Shown piece after piece: positions 10,365 through 18,213 of a stretch of DNA of 18,326 nucleotides. Where the stretch lies: assembly GCA_004558975.1 (NCBI GenBank), contig SFZB01000021.1:1-18326 (forward strand), given 5' to 3'. The first letter of the stretch is position 1. The number at the start of each line of letters is the position of its first letter. A program made the position numbers and the translations under genes. The notes beneath the pieces were generated by a model. That model did no database searches. It was given only the letters and a program-made list of their open reading frames with translations, and was not told the origin of the DNA. The DNA comes from a bacterium (GTDB lineage Bacteria > Bacillota > Clostridia > Oscillospirales > CAG-272).

Positions 10365-10394
10365 TTGACGGGAAGCAGCGCTGCATGGTAAAAT
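10365..10394 (+). promoter_or_regulatory. sigma-A type promoter of the lipoprotein glycosidase
   Basis: TTGACG (10365-10370) and TAAAAT (10389-10394) are separated by 18 bases. The predicted leader is about 55 bases and very AT-rich, unlike the genes around it. Confidence 0.65.
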
Positions 10395-10439
10395 TATGTA
10401 TATTAAATAGTATATATATGCGTTTGTCTATTTTCCCCG

Positions 10440-10447
10440 AAAAGGAG
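10440..10447 (+). promoter_or_regulatory. ribosome binding site of the lipoprotein glycosidase
   Basis: AAAAGGAG nine bases before ATG 10457. It rejects the longer open frame that runs back into the previous gene. Confidence 0.8.
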
Positions 10448-10456
10448 CCGTTTTCC

Positions 10457-12370
10457 ATGAAGAAAATTCTCGTATCCCTCCTCGCGATATTGCTTATCCT
10501 CTCGATGCTCTGCGTCATGGCAACCTCCTGCGGACACAAGGACGACCACAGAGATCCCCCGAGCCCGGACGAACCCGACGACCCGGACACGCCCTCCGAC
10601 ACCTATGACCCGTCGGACAGAGGCACCTACATGAAAGACGCCGTCGGCGTCACCATCCGCGGCACGGATATCCGCGTGGGATACGATTTTCTCCCCGCCT
10701 CCGACTATGCGACACGCGGCAGCAACGCGGGTGTGGATCAGAGTGATCTGAACTCCCTCCGCGATAAAAACGCGATTATCGCCGCAGGACGGAACGATGT
10801 CCCCGTCTACGGCATCTACGCCGGCGCGGCACATGAGTACCTGAACTTCTACAAAGACCTCAGCGCGATGGGCATCGCCAATCTGCGCACCAACTGGGAC
10901 GCCAACCAAATCACCGACGAAGTGATGGCAGCTTTCTGCGAGAGCAACACTTCCGTCATGCTGACCGCGGGTGTCAGCATGGGCAACTACTATTCCGGGA
11001 GCAACAAAACCAACACCAATCCGGAGCTGTGGGATCTTTCCAACTACGACTTCAAGCGGTATCTGGAAGCTGTCGTCAGCAACATCGAAGAGATCCTGAA
11101 CCGCTACGGTCCGAAAGGCTCTTTCTTCTATCACGAGGACGGGAGCCGTAACTACGAAGGCAACTACAACCCGATCCGCTACATTGAGGTGCAGAACGAG
11201 CCGAACTTCCAATACCTGTTCGGCGTGAGGCGCCCGGACGGCTCCGATGACGCATACAGTTTCCTCAAATACTGCATCTACGCGCTCGAGCAGATCGTCA
11301 CCTACAACACCATCAAATACCACTGCCCGGACGATGATGTGACCGGCAGTCCGACCGTCTACGTGGTCGGCATGGGCGCCGGCGGTGTCAACGGTCTGGA
11401 CTATAACTTCATCAACAGCGTCCTGCAGATCGACAACAAGACCATCTTCCAGCAGAGCAAAGACTGCTCGACCGGCACCACGCTGTACAGCATTCTGAAC
11501 AGTGCAATCGCAAGTTCCGAAAAGCTGCAGGCAATCATGGGCGTTGACGGTACCACGACCAAAGCGGATATCGATACCGTCTCGACCATGGATATTCTCT
11601 CGACACACCCCTACATTGACGGCAGTCAGGCGACTTCCCCGTTCGGACACTCCAACTTCAGGCTTTCCAGCAATATCAATTCCCTCCGCAAACTGCTCAG
11701 CGATAAGGGCAAGGCGGATATGCCGATCTGGTTCACCGAATGTGGCTGGAACGTACTGAAATCCGACGGCGGTCTCCTCGGCGGCGGCGCCCACACCCAG
11801 CTGGAACAGGCGTATATGCAGGTACAGTATTACCTCTACGCGATCCGCAACGGCATTGACCGTATCACCTTCATGTCCATCATCGACACGGACGGCTGTA
11901 ACTACGGGCAGTTCCAGGCAGACTCGAGCACGCTCGGTGCCGGAGCTTCGAACAAACGTTGGATTGATGCGGACTGGCGCCTCGCCTGCTACGCCATTCA
12001 GGTGATGTCGCAGATGCTGCCGAACCCGGCACTCAGCAAGGTGCTGCTCGAGACGCCGACCGGCATCGCCTATGAACTGATTCCCGACACCGATTCCGTC
12101 GACCTCGTGACGGTCGTCTTCTCCCCGCTCTCGCCGAACAAAGTGACGATTCCGTGGACCCAATCCTCCTATATCGTGATGACGGATATTTTCGGAGCGG
12201 AAAAGATCGTCGAAGCCGTGGGCGGTAAGGTCACGGTCGACGCGGGTCCGAACCTCGTCTACCTGCGCGAAGCTACCTATACCGACCTCGCAAAGCACGG
12301 CGTGCGCGCTACTGCCGCGAACGTCTCTCCCCTCCCGCTCGCCTGGTACGGCGAAAAGAATGAAATCTGA
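10457..12370 (+). CDS. clan GH-A glycoside hydrolase, surface lipoprotein
   Basis: This 637-residue protein begins with a lipoprotein signal (MKKILVSLLAILLILSMLCV, then MATSC with acceptor Cys25; the -3 residue is Ala rather than Leu). A short Asp/Pro-rich spacer (about 27-55) follows. The catalytic domain mirrors the upstream gene: RYGPKGSFF, NPIRYIEVQNEPNF with Glu248 as acid/base, VVGMGAGG, TMDILSTHPYID, MPIWFTECGW with Glu428 as nucleophile, and ITFMSIIDTDGCN. The C-terminal beta domain also matches (VTIPW...DIFGAEKIVE...VDAGPNLVYL). It has an extra stretch of about 50 residues between the VVGMGAGG and STHPY blocks. It should sit on the outer face of the membrane and attack an external glycan. 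It has its own promoter and terminator. The exact GH family and substrate are not known. Confidence 0.83.
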   Translation: MKKILVSLLAILLILSMLCVMATSCGHKDDHRDPPSPDEPDDPDTPSDTYDPSDRGTYMKDAVGVTIRGTDIRVGYDFLPASDYATRGSNAGVDQSDLNSLRDKNAIIAAGRNDVPVYGIYAGAAHEYLNFYKDLSAMGIANLRTNWDANQITDEVMAAFCESNTSVMLTAGVSMGNYYSGSNKTNTNPELWDLSNYDFKRYLEAVVSNIEEILNRYGPKGSFFYHEDGSRNYEGNYNPIRYIEVQNEPNFQYLFGVRRPDGSDDAYSFLKYCIYALEQIVTYNTIKYHCPDDDVTGSPTVYVVGMGAGGVNGLDYNFINSVLQIDNKTIFQQSKDCSTGTTLYSILNSAIASSEKLQAIMGVDGTTTKADIDTVSTMDILSTHPYIDGSQATSPFGHSNFRLSSNINSLRKLLSDKGKADMPIWFTECGWNVLKSDGGLLGGGAHTQLEQAYMQVQYYLYAIRNGIDRITFMSIIDTDGCNYGQFQADSSTLGAGASNKRWIDADWRLACYAIQVMSQMLPNPALSKVLLETPTGIAYELIPDTDSVDLVTVVFSPLSPNKVTIPWTQSSYIVMTDIFGAEKIVEAVGGKVTVDAGPNLVYLREATYTDLAKHGVRATAANVSPLPLAWYGEKNEI

Positions 12371-12412
12371 GCCTTCTCTCCCATAAAGACTTTCCTGTGA
12401 CCGATCAAACGG

Positions 12413-12445
12413 TGCGGGGCGGTAATGCCGCCCCGCATTCTTTTT
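12413..12445 (+). terminator. intrinsic terminator after the lipoprotein glycosidase
   Basis: A perfect 10-bp stem TGCGGGGCGG / CCGCCCCGCA with loop TAATG is followed by TTCTTTTT. It is a textbook rho-independent terminator, 42 bases after the stop codon. Confidence 0.92.
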
Positions 12446-12526
12446 GTGAGAAATCCTCGGAATATAACGATTCGATTCTTCCCAAACAAAATAATAAAAT
12501 AATACATATAAAAAACAAAATTGTCC

Positions 12527-12555
12527 TTGTACGGCGCGCAAAAAACCGATATAAT
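12527..12555 (+). promoter_or_regulatory. sigma-A promoter of the GH3 gene
   Basis: TTGTAC (12527-12532) and a perfect TATAAT (12550-12555) are 17 bases apart. Transcription should start near 12562, giving a leader of about 96 bases. Confidence 0.8.
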
Positions 12556-12561
12556 GAGTTT

Positions 12562-12569
12562 GGTATACC
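12562..12569. promoter_or_regulatory. GGTATACC palindrome at the predicted transcription start
   Basis: This perfect 8-bp palindrome sits where transcription should begin, and a further ATACC follows at 12576-12580. The position suits a repressor operator. Confidence 0.35.
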
Positions 12570-12582
12570 GAAATCATACCCC

Positions 12583-12601
12583 GGCGGCGCAAAGCGCCGC
12601 C
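12583..12601 (+). other. GC-rich leader hairpin of the GH3 mRNA
   Basis: GGCGGCGC-AAA-GCGCCGCC forms a perfect 8-bp stem in the leader, about 45 bases before the ribosome site. No T-run follows. It could stabilise the mRNA; it does not match a riboswitch I know. Confidence 0.45.
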
Positions 12602-12657
12602 CGAGACCGACAAATGACCGGACCCAACGTCCGATGATAGGAAACGGAGAAATTCCC

Positions 12658-15009
12658 ATGCAAGTCAGTCAAAGATGGCAACGGATCCTGTATCAACCCT
12701 GCGTGCCGATGGGAGAGGACGGCAGGCTCGTCACCGCGTCCCCCGCACACATCGCGCTTTCCCGTCGCGCGGCGACCGAGGGCATGGTGCTGCTCAAAAA
12801 CAACAATCACTTCCTCCCGCTGAAGACCGGGGCGCGTATCGCGCTCTTCGGGGTCGGCAGCGCGGACTATGTACGTGGCGGCGGCGGCTCCGGCGAGGTA
12901 ACGACCGCTTTCACGCACAATCTCATCGATGCCGTGACGGATGCCGCGAAGCGCGGTGACGTGACGGTCTATCAGCCGCTGAACGATTTCTATTCCCACC
13001 TTGTCTCGGAGGCATATCGCGAGGGCAAACTCCCCGGCTGCATCCCCGAGGCTACCCTCCCCGACGGCATGCTCAGGGACGCGGCGCTGTTCGCCGATAC
13101 CGCGATTGTCAGCATCTGCCGTTTCTCGAGCGAAGGCTCCGACCGCAAGGGGGAACCCGGCGACGGCGACTTCTATCTTGACGAAGCGGAGAGCAACCTC
13201 ATCAAAGAGGTGACTGCCGCGTTCCCGCACACCGTCCTCGTCCTTAACGTCGGCGGCATGGTCGACACCTCCTATTTCCGCGAAAACGACCGCATTGAAT
13301 CCGTCCTGCTCGCATGGCAGGCGGGGCTCGAGGGCGGGTACGCCGAGTGGGATATCCTCTCGGGCGCCGTGACCCCCTCCGGGCGGCTGGTCGACACCTT
13401 TGCCGCGACTTTTGCCGACTACCCCTCTTCCGCCAACTTCAACGACTCGGAAGAATACGCGGAATACACCGACGATATTTATGTGGGCTACCGCTACTTT
13501 GAAACGATCCCCGGCGCGGCGGCACGCGTCAACTATCCTTTCGGCTACGGTCTCTCCTACACGACGTTCTCGGTGGAGAATGCGGACGCCAAGGAAGATA
13601 ACGGCATCATCCGTCTCGTCTGCCGCGTCACCAACACGGGTGACTATGCCGGGAAAGAAACGGTACAGGTCTACTTCAGCGCGCCGTCCGGCAAGCTCGG
13701 CAAGCCGAAATATGTCCTCGCCGCCTTTGCCAAGACCGATACGCTCGCACCGGGCGAAACTCGGCTCGTGCGTCTGTCCTTCCCCGTCACCGATATGGCG
13801 TCCTTTGACGATACCGGGGCGGTCTGCCGCTCCGCGCGCGTGCTGGAAGCGGGGGACTATACCGTCTTCATCGGCACCTCTGTCCGTGAGCTCACGCCCG
13901 TGCTGACCCACAAGGTCGCAAAAGATACCATAGTCGAACAACTCCACGCTTACGTCGCGCCGCATAAGCTCTCGAAGCGTCTGCGCGCGGACGGCACTTA
14001 CGAGACACTCGCGGTCTCGGATGACCCCGCTCCGACGGAGGATACCTCCGACTTCCCCGAAAAGGCGCATTGGAACTTCGAGTATCTGCAGCTCTGCCGC
14101 ACCGAAAACAAGCGTCCCGAGGGCTTCATCCTGCTCGAGGACGTCGCGAACGGCAAAGCAACGCTTGACGCCTTCCTCGCCCAGCTGAACGACGCCGACC
14201 TCATCGACCTCGTGAGCGGCGCGCATAACACCGGCGTCGCGGACACCCACGGCTTCGGCGGTATCGACTACTACGGCATCCCGAACGCGATGACCTGCGA
14301 CGGACCTGCGGGTATGCGCGTCTGGGGCGGAAAAGGGGTCGTCGCGACCGCATGGCCCTGTGCAACGCTCCTCGCCTGCACCTGGAATACCGCCCTCGTC
14401 GAAGAGGTGGGCGCCGCCGGTGCAAAAGAAGTCAAAGAAAACAATATGGCGATCTGGCTGACGCCGGCGCTGAACATTCACCGCAGTCCGCTCTGCGGCA
14501 GAAACTTCGAGTATTATTCCGAAGATCCGCTTGTCGCCGGACGTATGGCAGCCGCCTGCGTGCGCGGTATTCAGTCACAGCATATCGCGGCGTGTGTCAA
14601 GCACTTCTGCTGTAACAACAAAGAAACCAACCGCAAATGGAGCGATTCCCGCGTCTCCGAGCGCGCCCTGCGCGAGATCTACCTGCGCGGGTTTGAGATC
14701 GCCGTTAAAGAGGCACAGCCCTGGAGCCTGATGACCAGCTACAACCTCGTCAACGGTACCTACCCGTCCGAAAACCGCGAGCTCCTCGAAGGAATTCTGC
14801 GCGAAGAATGGGGCTACCGCGGGGTCGTCACGACCGACTGGAACAACGACGCGGAGCACTACCGCGAAGTCCTCGCCGGGAATGATATCCGTATGCCCTC
14901 CGGCTCCAAGAAACGTGTGCAGGTGGCGCTGGAACGCGGGTACCTGACCCGTGCCGACCTCGAAAAGTGCGCGAAGCGGGTGCTGGAACTGTTGCTCAAA
15001 TTCGACTGA
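12658..15009 (+). CDS. glycoside hydrolase family 3 with inverted domain order (beta-glycosidase)
   Basis: This 783-residue enzyme is predicted to release sugars from beta-linked oligosaccharides. Its domains are in reverse of the common order. First comes the alpha/beta sandwich GH3_C domain (about 35-305: EGMVLLKNNNHFLPL, GGGGSGEV, YPFGYGLSYTTF), then a fibronectin-III-like domain (about 306-430). After a spacer comes the (beta/alpha)8 catalytic domain (about 500-783). That domain shows CDGPAGMRV, LTPALNIHRSPLCGRNFEYYSEDP, KHF with Lys648-His649, and VVTTDW with Asp727 as the nucleophile. This layout is known from Butyrivibrio and Ruminococcus beta-glucosidases. There is no signal peptide, so it is cytoplasmic. 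GGAGA seven bases before ATG 12658 sets the start and excludes a longer frame through the promoter. Beta-glucosidase is the likeliest activity, but xylosidase is possible. Confidence 0.95.
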   Translation: MQVSQRWQRILYQPCVPMGEDGRLVTASPAHIALSRRAATEGMVLLKNNNHFLPLKTGARIALFGVGSADYVRGGGGSGEVTTAFTHNLIDAVTDAAKRGDVTVYQPLNDFYSHLVSEAYREGKLPGCIPEATLPDGMLRDAALFADTAIVSICRFSSEGSDRKGEPGDGDFYLDEAESNLIKEVTAAFPHTVLVLNVGGMVDTSYFRENDRIESVLLAWQAGLEGGYAEWDILSGAVTPSGRLVDTFAATFADYPSSANFNDSEEYAEYTDDIYVGYRYFETIPGAAARVNYPFGYGLSYTTFSVENADAKEDNGIIRLVCRVTNTGDYAGKETVQVYFSAPSGKLGKPKYVLAAFAKTDTLAPGETRLVRLSFPVTDMASFDDTGAVCRSARVLEAGDYTVFIGTSVRELTPVLTHKVAKDTIVEQLHAYVAPHKLSKRLRADGTYETLAVSDDPAPTEDTSDFPEKAHWNFEYLQLCRTENKRPEGFILLEDVANGKATLDAFLAQLNDADLIDLVSGAHNTGVADTHGFGGIDYYGIPNAMTCDGPAGMRVWGGKGVVATAWPCATLLACTWNTALVEEVGAAGAKEVKENNMAIWLTPALNIHRSPLCGRNFEYYSEDPLVAGRMAAACVRGIQSQHIAACVKHFCCNNKETNRKWSDSRVSERALREIYLRGFEIAVKEAQPWSLMTSYNLVNGTYPSENRELLEGILREEWGYRGVVTTDWNNDAEHYREVLAGNDIRMPSGSKKRVQVALERGYLTRADLEKCAKRVLELLLKFD

Positions 15010-15036
15010 TTTCCTTTCACCGGTTTCCTTTCACCG
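15010..15036. repeat. 13-bp tandem direct repeat
   Basis: TTTCCTTTCACCG occurs at 15010-15022 and again at 15024-15036, starting at the stop codon of the GH3 gene. It is probably a small local duplication. Confidence 0.7.
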
Positions 15037-15045
15037 ACAACCCAA

Positions 15046-15121
15046 AGAACCGCGCGGGCACGATTGCCCGTGCGGTTCTATCAAAATCCCCCGATGCCAA
15101 GGCATCGGGGGATTGTTTTTT
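15046..15121. terminator. double hairpin terminator, probably bidirectional
   Basis: Two hairpins lie side by side between convergent genes. The first (15046-15079) has a 15-bp stem with one G-U pair and loop CGAT. The second (15085-15114) pairs AATCCCCCGATGCC with its complement and is followed by six Ts to 15121 on the plus strand. On the minus strand TTTTGA follows the second hairpin, so it may also end the aminotransferase transcript. Confidence 0.9.
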
Positions 15122-15130
15122 ATGAGCTAG

Positions 15131-16393
15131 TCAGGCATCAAGGGATTCCAGCGCTGCGAGCTTCACCGACGTGCAAAGAATCTCCGACGCGACACGCACG
15201 TCATCGAGCGAACAATACGTCGGAGCGAGACGCAGGTTAGAGTCCTTCGGGTCACGCCCGTAAGGGAACGAGGCGCCGGCGTCCGTCAGCGTGAGCCCTG
15301 CCTCACGGCAAAGGTTCCACACCCGCTTCGCACACCCCGCCGGTACTTCCAGACTGACGAAGTAGCCACCGCAGGGATTCGTCCATGTAGCGTAGCCACA
15401 GGGTGACAGCTCCCGCTCCATGGTCTCGAGGAGCAGGTCAAACTTCGGGCGGATAATCTCCGCGTGCCGTTTCATGTGCCGCACCAGCGCCTCCTTATCC
15501 GGGAGGAAACGGATATGGCGCAACTGGTTCAGTTTATCGGGTCCGATTGATTCCGTTCCGAGGAGCGGCTTGACATAGGCGAGGTTGCGCGCGCTCATTG
15601 CCATCATGGCAACACCCGCACCGGGGAATGTGATCTTTGAGGTGGAAGAAAAATAGAAAATCCTGTCCTCATGACCGTATTTCCGCGCCTCGGCGATGAT
15701 GTCGAGCAGGTGATCGCCGTCCTCAACGAAATCATGGACGGCATAAGCGTTATCCCACATCAGCATGAAGTCGGGCGCCGCCGTCTCCATGCGGGCAAGG
15801 CGTCTGACCGTCTCGTCCGAGTAGGTGATCCCCGTCGGGTTGGAATACTTCGGTACGCACCAGATGCCGAGAACATCCGGGTCCCGAACCGCCTCCTCGA
15901 CCGCGTCCATATCGGGACCGTCCGCCGTCATGGGAATCGTAATAAGTTCAAAACCGAGCGTCTCCGTCACGCGGAAATGCCGGTCATAGCCGGGCGCCGG
16001 GCAAAGGAATTTCCGCTTCTCACGACGGCACCAGGGCATCGCCGAGTTCGGCATCCCGTACAGCATCGCGCGAGCAATCATTCCGTACATGAGCGAAAGA
16101 CTGGAGTTACCGAACGACACAATATTTTCAAACGGGATCCCGGTCACGCTCGACCAGAAACGACGCATTTCATCAAGCCCGAGGAGCCCGCCGTAATTCC
16201 GGCAGTCTACACCCGACACATCCTTGTATTCCGCAACGGAAAGCATCGGCAGACTGAGATCCAGTTGCTCCGCCGCCGGCTTCCCTCGCGAGAGGTCTAG
16301 CCGACAGCCGACAGCGCACTGCGCTCTGTGAGCGGCGCGCGCCGCGCCGAGGGCGATCGCCCGTTCTTCCTGATTCAGTTCCTGATAATTCAT
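15131..16393 (-). CDS. PLP-dependent aminotransferase, class I/II fold, class-Ic aspartate aminotransferase type
   Basis: This 420-residue cytoplasmic enzyme transfers amino groups with pyridoxal phosphate; aspartate/2-oxoglutarate is the likeliest pair. Landmarks are DLSRGKPAAEQLDLS, the RNYGGLLGLDEMR block, FGNSSLSLMYG in place of the common GGxxA loop, KYSNPTG, and WDNAYAVHDF with the Asp that holds the cofactor nitrogen. The Schiff-base Lys253 lies in SSTSKITFPGAG, and RLAPTYCSLDD holds the carboxylate-binding Arg. These features fit the Pfam family of MocR-like aspartate aminotransferases (PF12897) rather than the AspC group. GGTGAG stands five bases before ATG 16393, so a 16-codon extension upstream was not used. 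It is transcribed divergently from proS and ends at the double terminator. Confidence 0.9.
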   Translation of the reverse strand: MNYQELNQEERAIALGAARAAHRAQCAVGCRLDLSRGKPAAEQLDLSLPMLSVAEYKDVSGVDCRNYGGLLGLDEMRRFWSSVTGIPFENIVSFGNSSLSLMYGMIARAMLYGMPNSAMPWCRREKRKFLCPAPGYDRHFRVTETLGFELITIPMTADGPDMDAVEEAVRDPDVLGIWCVPKYSNPTGITYSDETVRRLARMETAAPDFMLMWDNAYAVHDFVEDGDHLLDIIAEARKYGHEDRIFYFSSTSKITFPGAGVAMMAMSARNLAYVKPLLGTESIGPDKLNQLRHIRFLPDKEALVRHMKRHAEIIRPKFDLLLETMERELSPCGYATWTNPCGGYFVSLEVPAGCAKRVWNLCREAGLTLTDAGASFPYGRDPKDSNLRLAPTYCSLDDVRVASEILCTSVKLAALESLDA

Positions 16394-16456
16394 AATTCTC
16401 ACCGAATGAAAAAAATCTTTTGCCAAATTGCAGTTTTTCAAAGCACCGACTGTTCA

Positions 16457-16485
16457 ATTATACTGTTTTCGCGATGAAAATGCAA
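16457..16485 (-). promoter_or_regulatory. sigma-A promoter of the aminotransferase gene
   Basis: On the minus strand TTGCAT (16485-16480) and a perfect TATAAT (16462-16457) are 17 bases apart. The predicted leader is about 56 bases. Confidence 0.75.
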
Positions 16486-16502
16486 GTCTTTTCTTTACAA
16501 AA

Positions 16503-16546
16503 TGCAAAAAACTTTCCATCACGGCGGAAATATCCATTTTTTTGCA
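16503..16546. repeat. inverted repeat between the divergent promoters
   Basis: TGCAAAAAA (16503-16511) is matched by TTTTTTGCA (16538-16546), with an inner pair TTTCC/GGAAA. It lies upstream of both promoters and could bend DNA or bind a shared regulator. Confidence 0.35.
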
Positions 16547-16604
16547 CTTTTCTCCCCGCCTCCCATGCACAGTGCTCTAAAAGGCGCCGATCATTCGGGA
16601 AAAC

Positions 16605-16633
16605 TTGACAAAACCGCGTTCGTTCAGTATAAT
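16605..16633 (+). promoter_or_regulatory. consensus sigma-A promoter of proS
   Basis: Perfect TTGACA (16605-16610) and perfect TATAAT (16628-16633) are separated by 17 bases. The leader of about 35 bases is too short for a T-box, so strong constitutive expression is likely. Confidence 0.92.
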
Positions 16634-16674
16634 AATGCTATCAATTATTACAGGATATGCAGGGAGACTCCGCC

Positions 16675-18111
16675 ATGGCAAACGACAAAAAATTCGTCGA
16701 ACAAATTACCCCGATGGACGAGGACTTCGCCCGTTGGTACACCGATATTGTGAAGAAAGCCGACCTCATCGACTATTCCTCCGTCAAAGGGTGCATGATC
16801 ATCCGCCCCTACGGCTACGCCATCTGGGAGAATATTCAGAGACTTCTTGACGCCCGCTTCAAGGCGACCGGGCATGAGAACGTCTATATGCCGATGTTCA
16901 TTCCCGAATCCCTTTTACAGAAAGAAAAAGACCACGTGGAGGGCTTCGCGCCCGAGTGCGCATGGGTGACGATCGGCGGCTCCGAGCCCCTGACCGAAAA
17001 ACTCTGCGTCCGCCCGACGTCCGAGACGCTCTTCTGCGAGCATTACGCCAATATTATCAAATCCTACCGCGACCTGCCGAAGCTCTATAACCAATGGTGC
17101 TCCGTCGTCCGCTGGGAAAAGACGACGCGCCCGTTCCTGCGCACGCGCGAGTTCCTCTGGCAGGAGGGTCACACCATGCACGCGACCCGCGAGGACGCAA
17201 TCGAAGAGACGCGCCGTATGCTCGAGGTCTACGCCGACTTCTATGAGCATGAACTGGCGATCCCCGTGATCCGCGGTCAAAAGACCGACAAAGAAAAGTT
17301 CGCCGGCGCCGAAGCCACGTACACGGTCGAAGCGCTGATGCACGACGGCAAAGCGCTCCAGGGGGGCACCTCGCATTACTTCGGCGATGGCTTCGCCCGT
17401 GCGTTCGGCATTCAGTACCTCGACCGCGACAACCAACTGAAATACTGCCACCAGACTTCGTGGGGTGTCTCGACCCGTATGATCGGCGGCATCATCATGA
17501 CGCACGGCGATGACAGCGGGCTGGTTCTGCCTCCGGCAGTCGCCCCGATCCAGGTCGTCATTATCCCCGTACAGCAGCACAAGGAGGGCGTACTGGACGC
17601 CGCCTACGCGCTCCGCGACCGCCTCGCAAAGATCTGCCGCGTAAAGGTGGACGACTCCGAGAACACGCCCGGCTGGAAGTTCTCCGAATACGAAATGAAG
17701 GGTGTACCGCTCCGCATCGAGATCGGCCCCCGCGATATCGCCGAGGGACACTGCGTCGTGGTGCGCCGCGACAACCGCGAAAAGACCTTCGTCCCGCTCG
17801 ACGCACTGGAAACGTCGATCCCTGCCCTGCTCGACACGGTGACTGCCGCCCTCTACGCGAAGGCACTCGAAAACCGAGAGAACCGCACCTTCGAGGCGCA
17901 CACGCTCGACGAAATGATCGAAATCGCCAAGACGAAGAGCGGCTATATCAAAGCTATGTGGTGCGGCGAACTCGCCTGTGAGGAGAAACTCAAGGAAGTC
18001 GCCGACGTCTCCTCCCGCTGTATGCCGTTCGGCGCAGAGCCGATCGGAGACAAGTGCGTGTGTTGCGGAAAGCCCGCGACCAAACTTGTTTACTGGGGAA
18101 AAGCCTATTAA
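16675..18111 (+). CDS. proS: prolyl-tRNA synthetase, short (type 3) form
   Basis: This 478-residue class II synthetase charges tRNA-Pro. The N-terminus MANDKKFVEQITPMDEDFARWY is typical of the type-3 (archaeal/eukaryotic-like) form without the large editing insertion of E. coli ProS. Motif 1 lies near RPYGYAIWENIQ, motif 2 is RTREFLWQEGHT, and motif 3 includes GVSTRMIGGIIMTHGDDSG. The anticodon-binding domain follows (PIQVVIIPV). The C-terminal domain has cysteines MWCGELAC, SSRC and CVCC that may bind zinc, and the chain ends in Tyr as is usual. ATG 16675 is preferred over ATG 16657: AGGGAGA lies about seven bases before it, and relatives begin at MAN. It has its own consensus promoter. Confidence 0.97.
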   Translation: MANDKKFVEQITPMDEDFARWYTDIVKKADLIDYSSVKGCMIIRPYGYAIWENIQRLLDARFKATGHENVYMPMFIPESLLQKEKDHVEGFAPECAWVTIGGSEPLTEKLCVRPTSETLFCEHYANIIKSYRDLPKLYNQWCSVVRWEKTTRPFLRTREFLWQEGHTMHATREDAIEETRRMLEVYADFYEHELAIPVIRGQKTDKEKFAGAEATYTVEALMHDGKALQGGTSHYFGDGFARAFGIQYLDRDNQLKYCHQTSWGVSTRMIGGIIMTHGDDSGLVLPPAVAPIQVVIIPVQQHKEGVLDAAYALRDRLAKICRVKVDDSENTPGWKFSEYEMKGVPLRIEIGPRDIAEGHCVVVRRDNREKTFVPLDALETSIPALLDTVTAALYAKALENRENRTFEAHTLDEMIEIAKTKSGYIKAMWCGELACEEKLKEVADVSSRCMPFGAEPIGDKCVCCGKPATKLVYWGKAY

Positions 18112-18176
18112 AATTGACAGAGCCCGTTTACCCACAGTCTCCCCCCCTGAAGATTTCAGGTAAAGGCGCAAAGTTC

Positions 18177-18211
18177 AGAGTCAGGCGCGGTGTGATGCCG
18201 CGCCTGACTCT
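18177..18211. terminator. perfect 14-bp hairpin between proS and the recombinase tail
   Basis: AGAGTCAGGCGCGG pairs perfectly with its complement around the loop TGTGATG. There is no long T-run on either side. It lies between two convergent reading frames and probably ends both transcripts. Confidence 0.7.
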
Positions 18212-18213
18212 TA

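Noticed and set aside
8452..10602. Long minus-strand open frame of 716 codons across ligA and the glycosidase
   Set aside because: It runs antisense to two genes with complete family motifs and across a terminator; no motif of its own.
10403..12613. Minus-strand open frame of 736 codons opposite the lipoprotein glycosidase
   Set aside because: Antisense shadow with Val/Asp/Arg-rich low-information sequence; it would run through a terminator and a promoter.
12574..14481. Minus-strand open frame of 635 codons opposite the GH3 gene
   Set aside because: Antisense shadow; the plus strand has a clear GH3 protein with promoter and ribosome site.
16634..16674. T-box riboswitch ahead of proS
   Set aside because: The leader is only about 35 bases from the consensus promoter, far too short for a T-box.
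18114..18119. TTGACA just after proS
   Set aside because: The expected -10 position is C-rich and no gene starts downstream on the plus strand.
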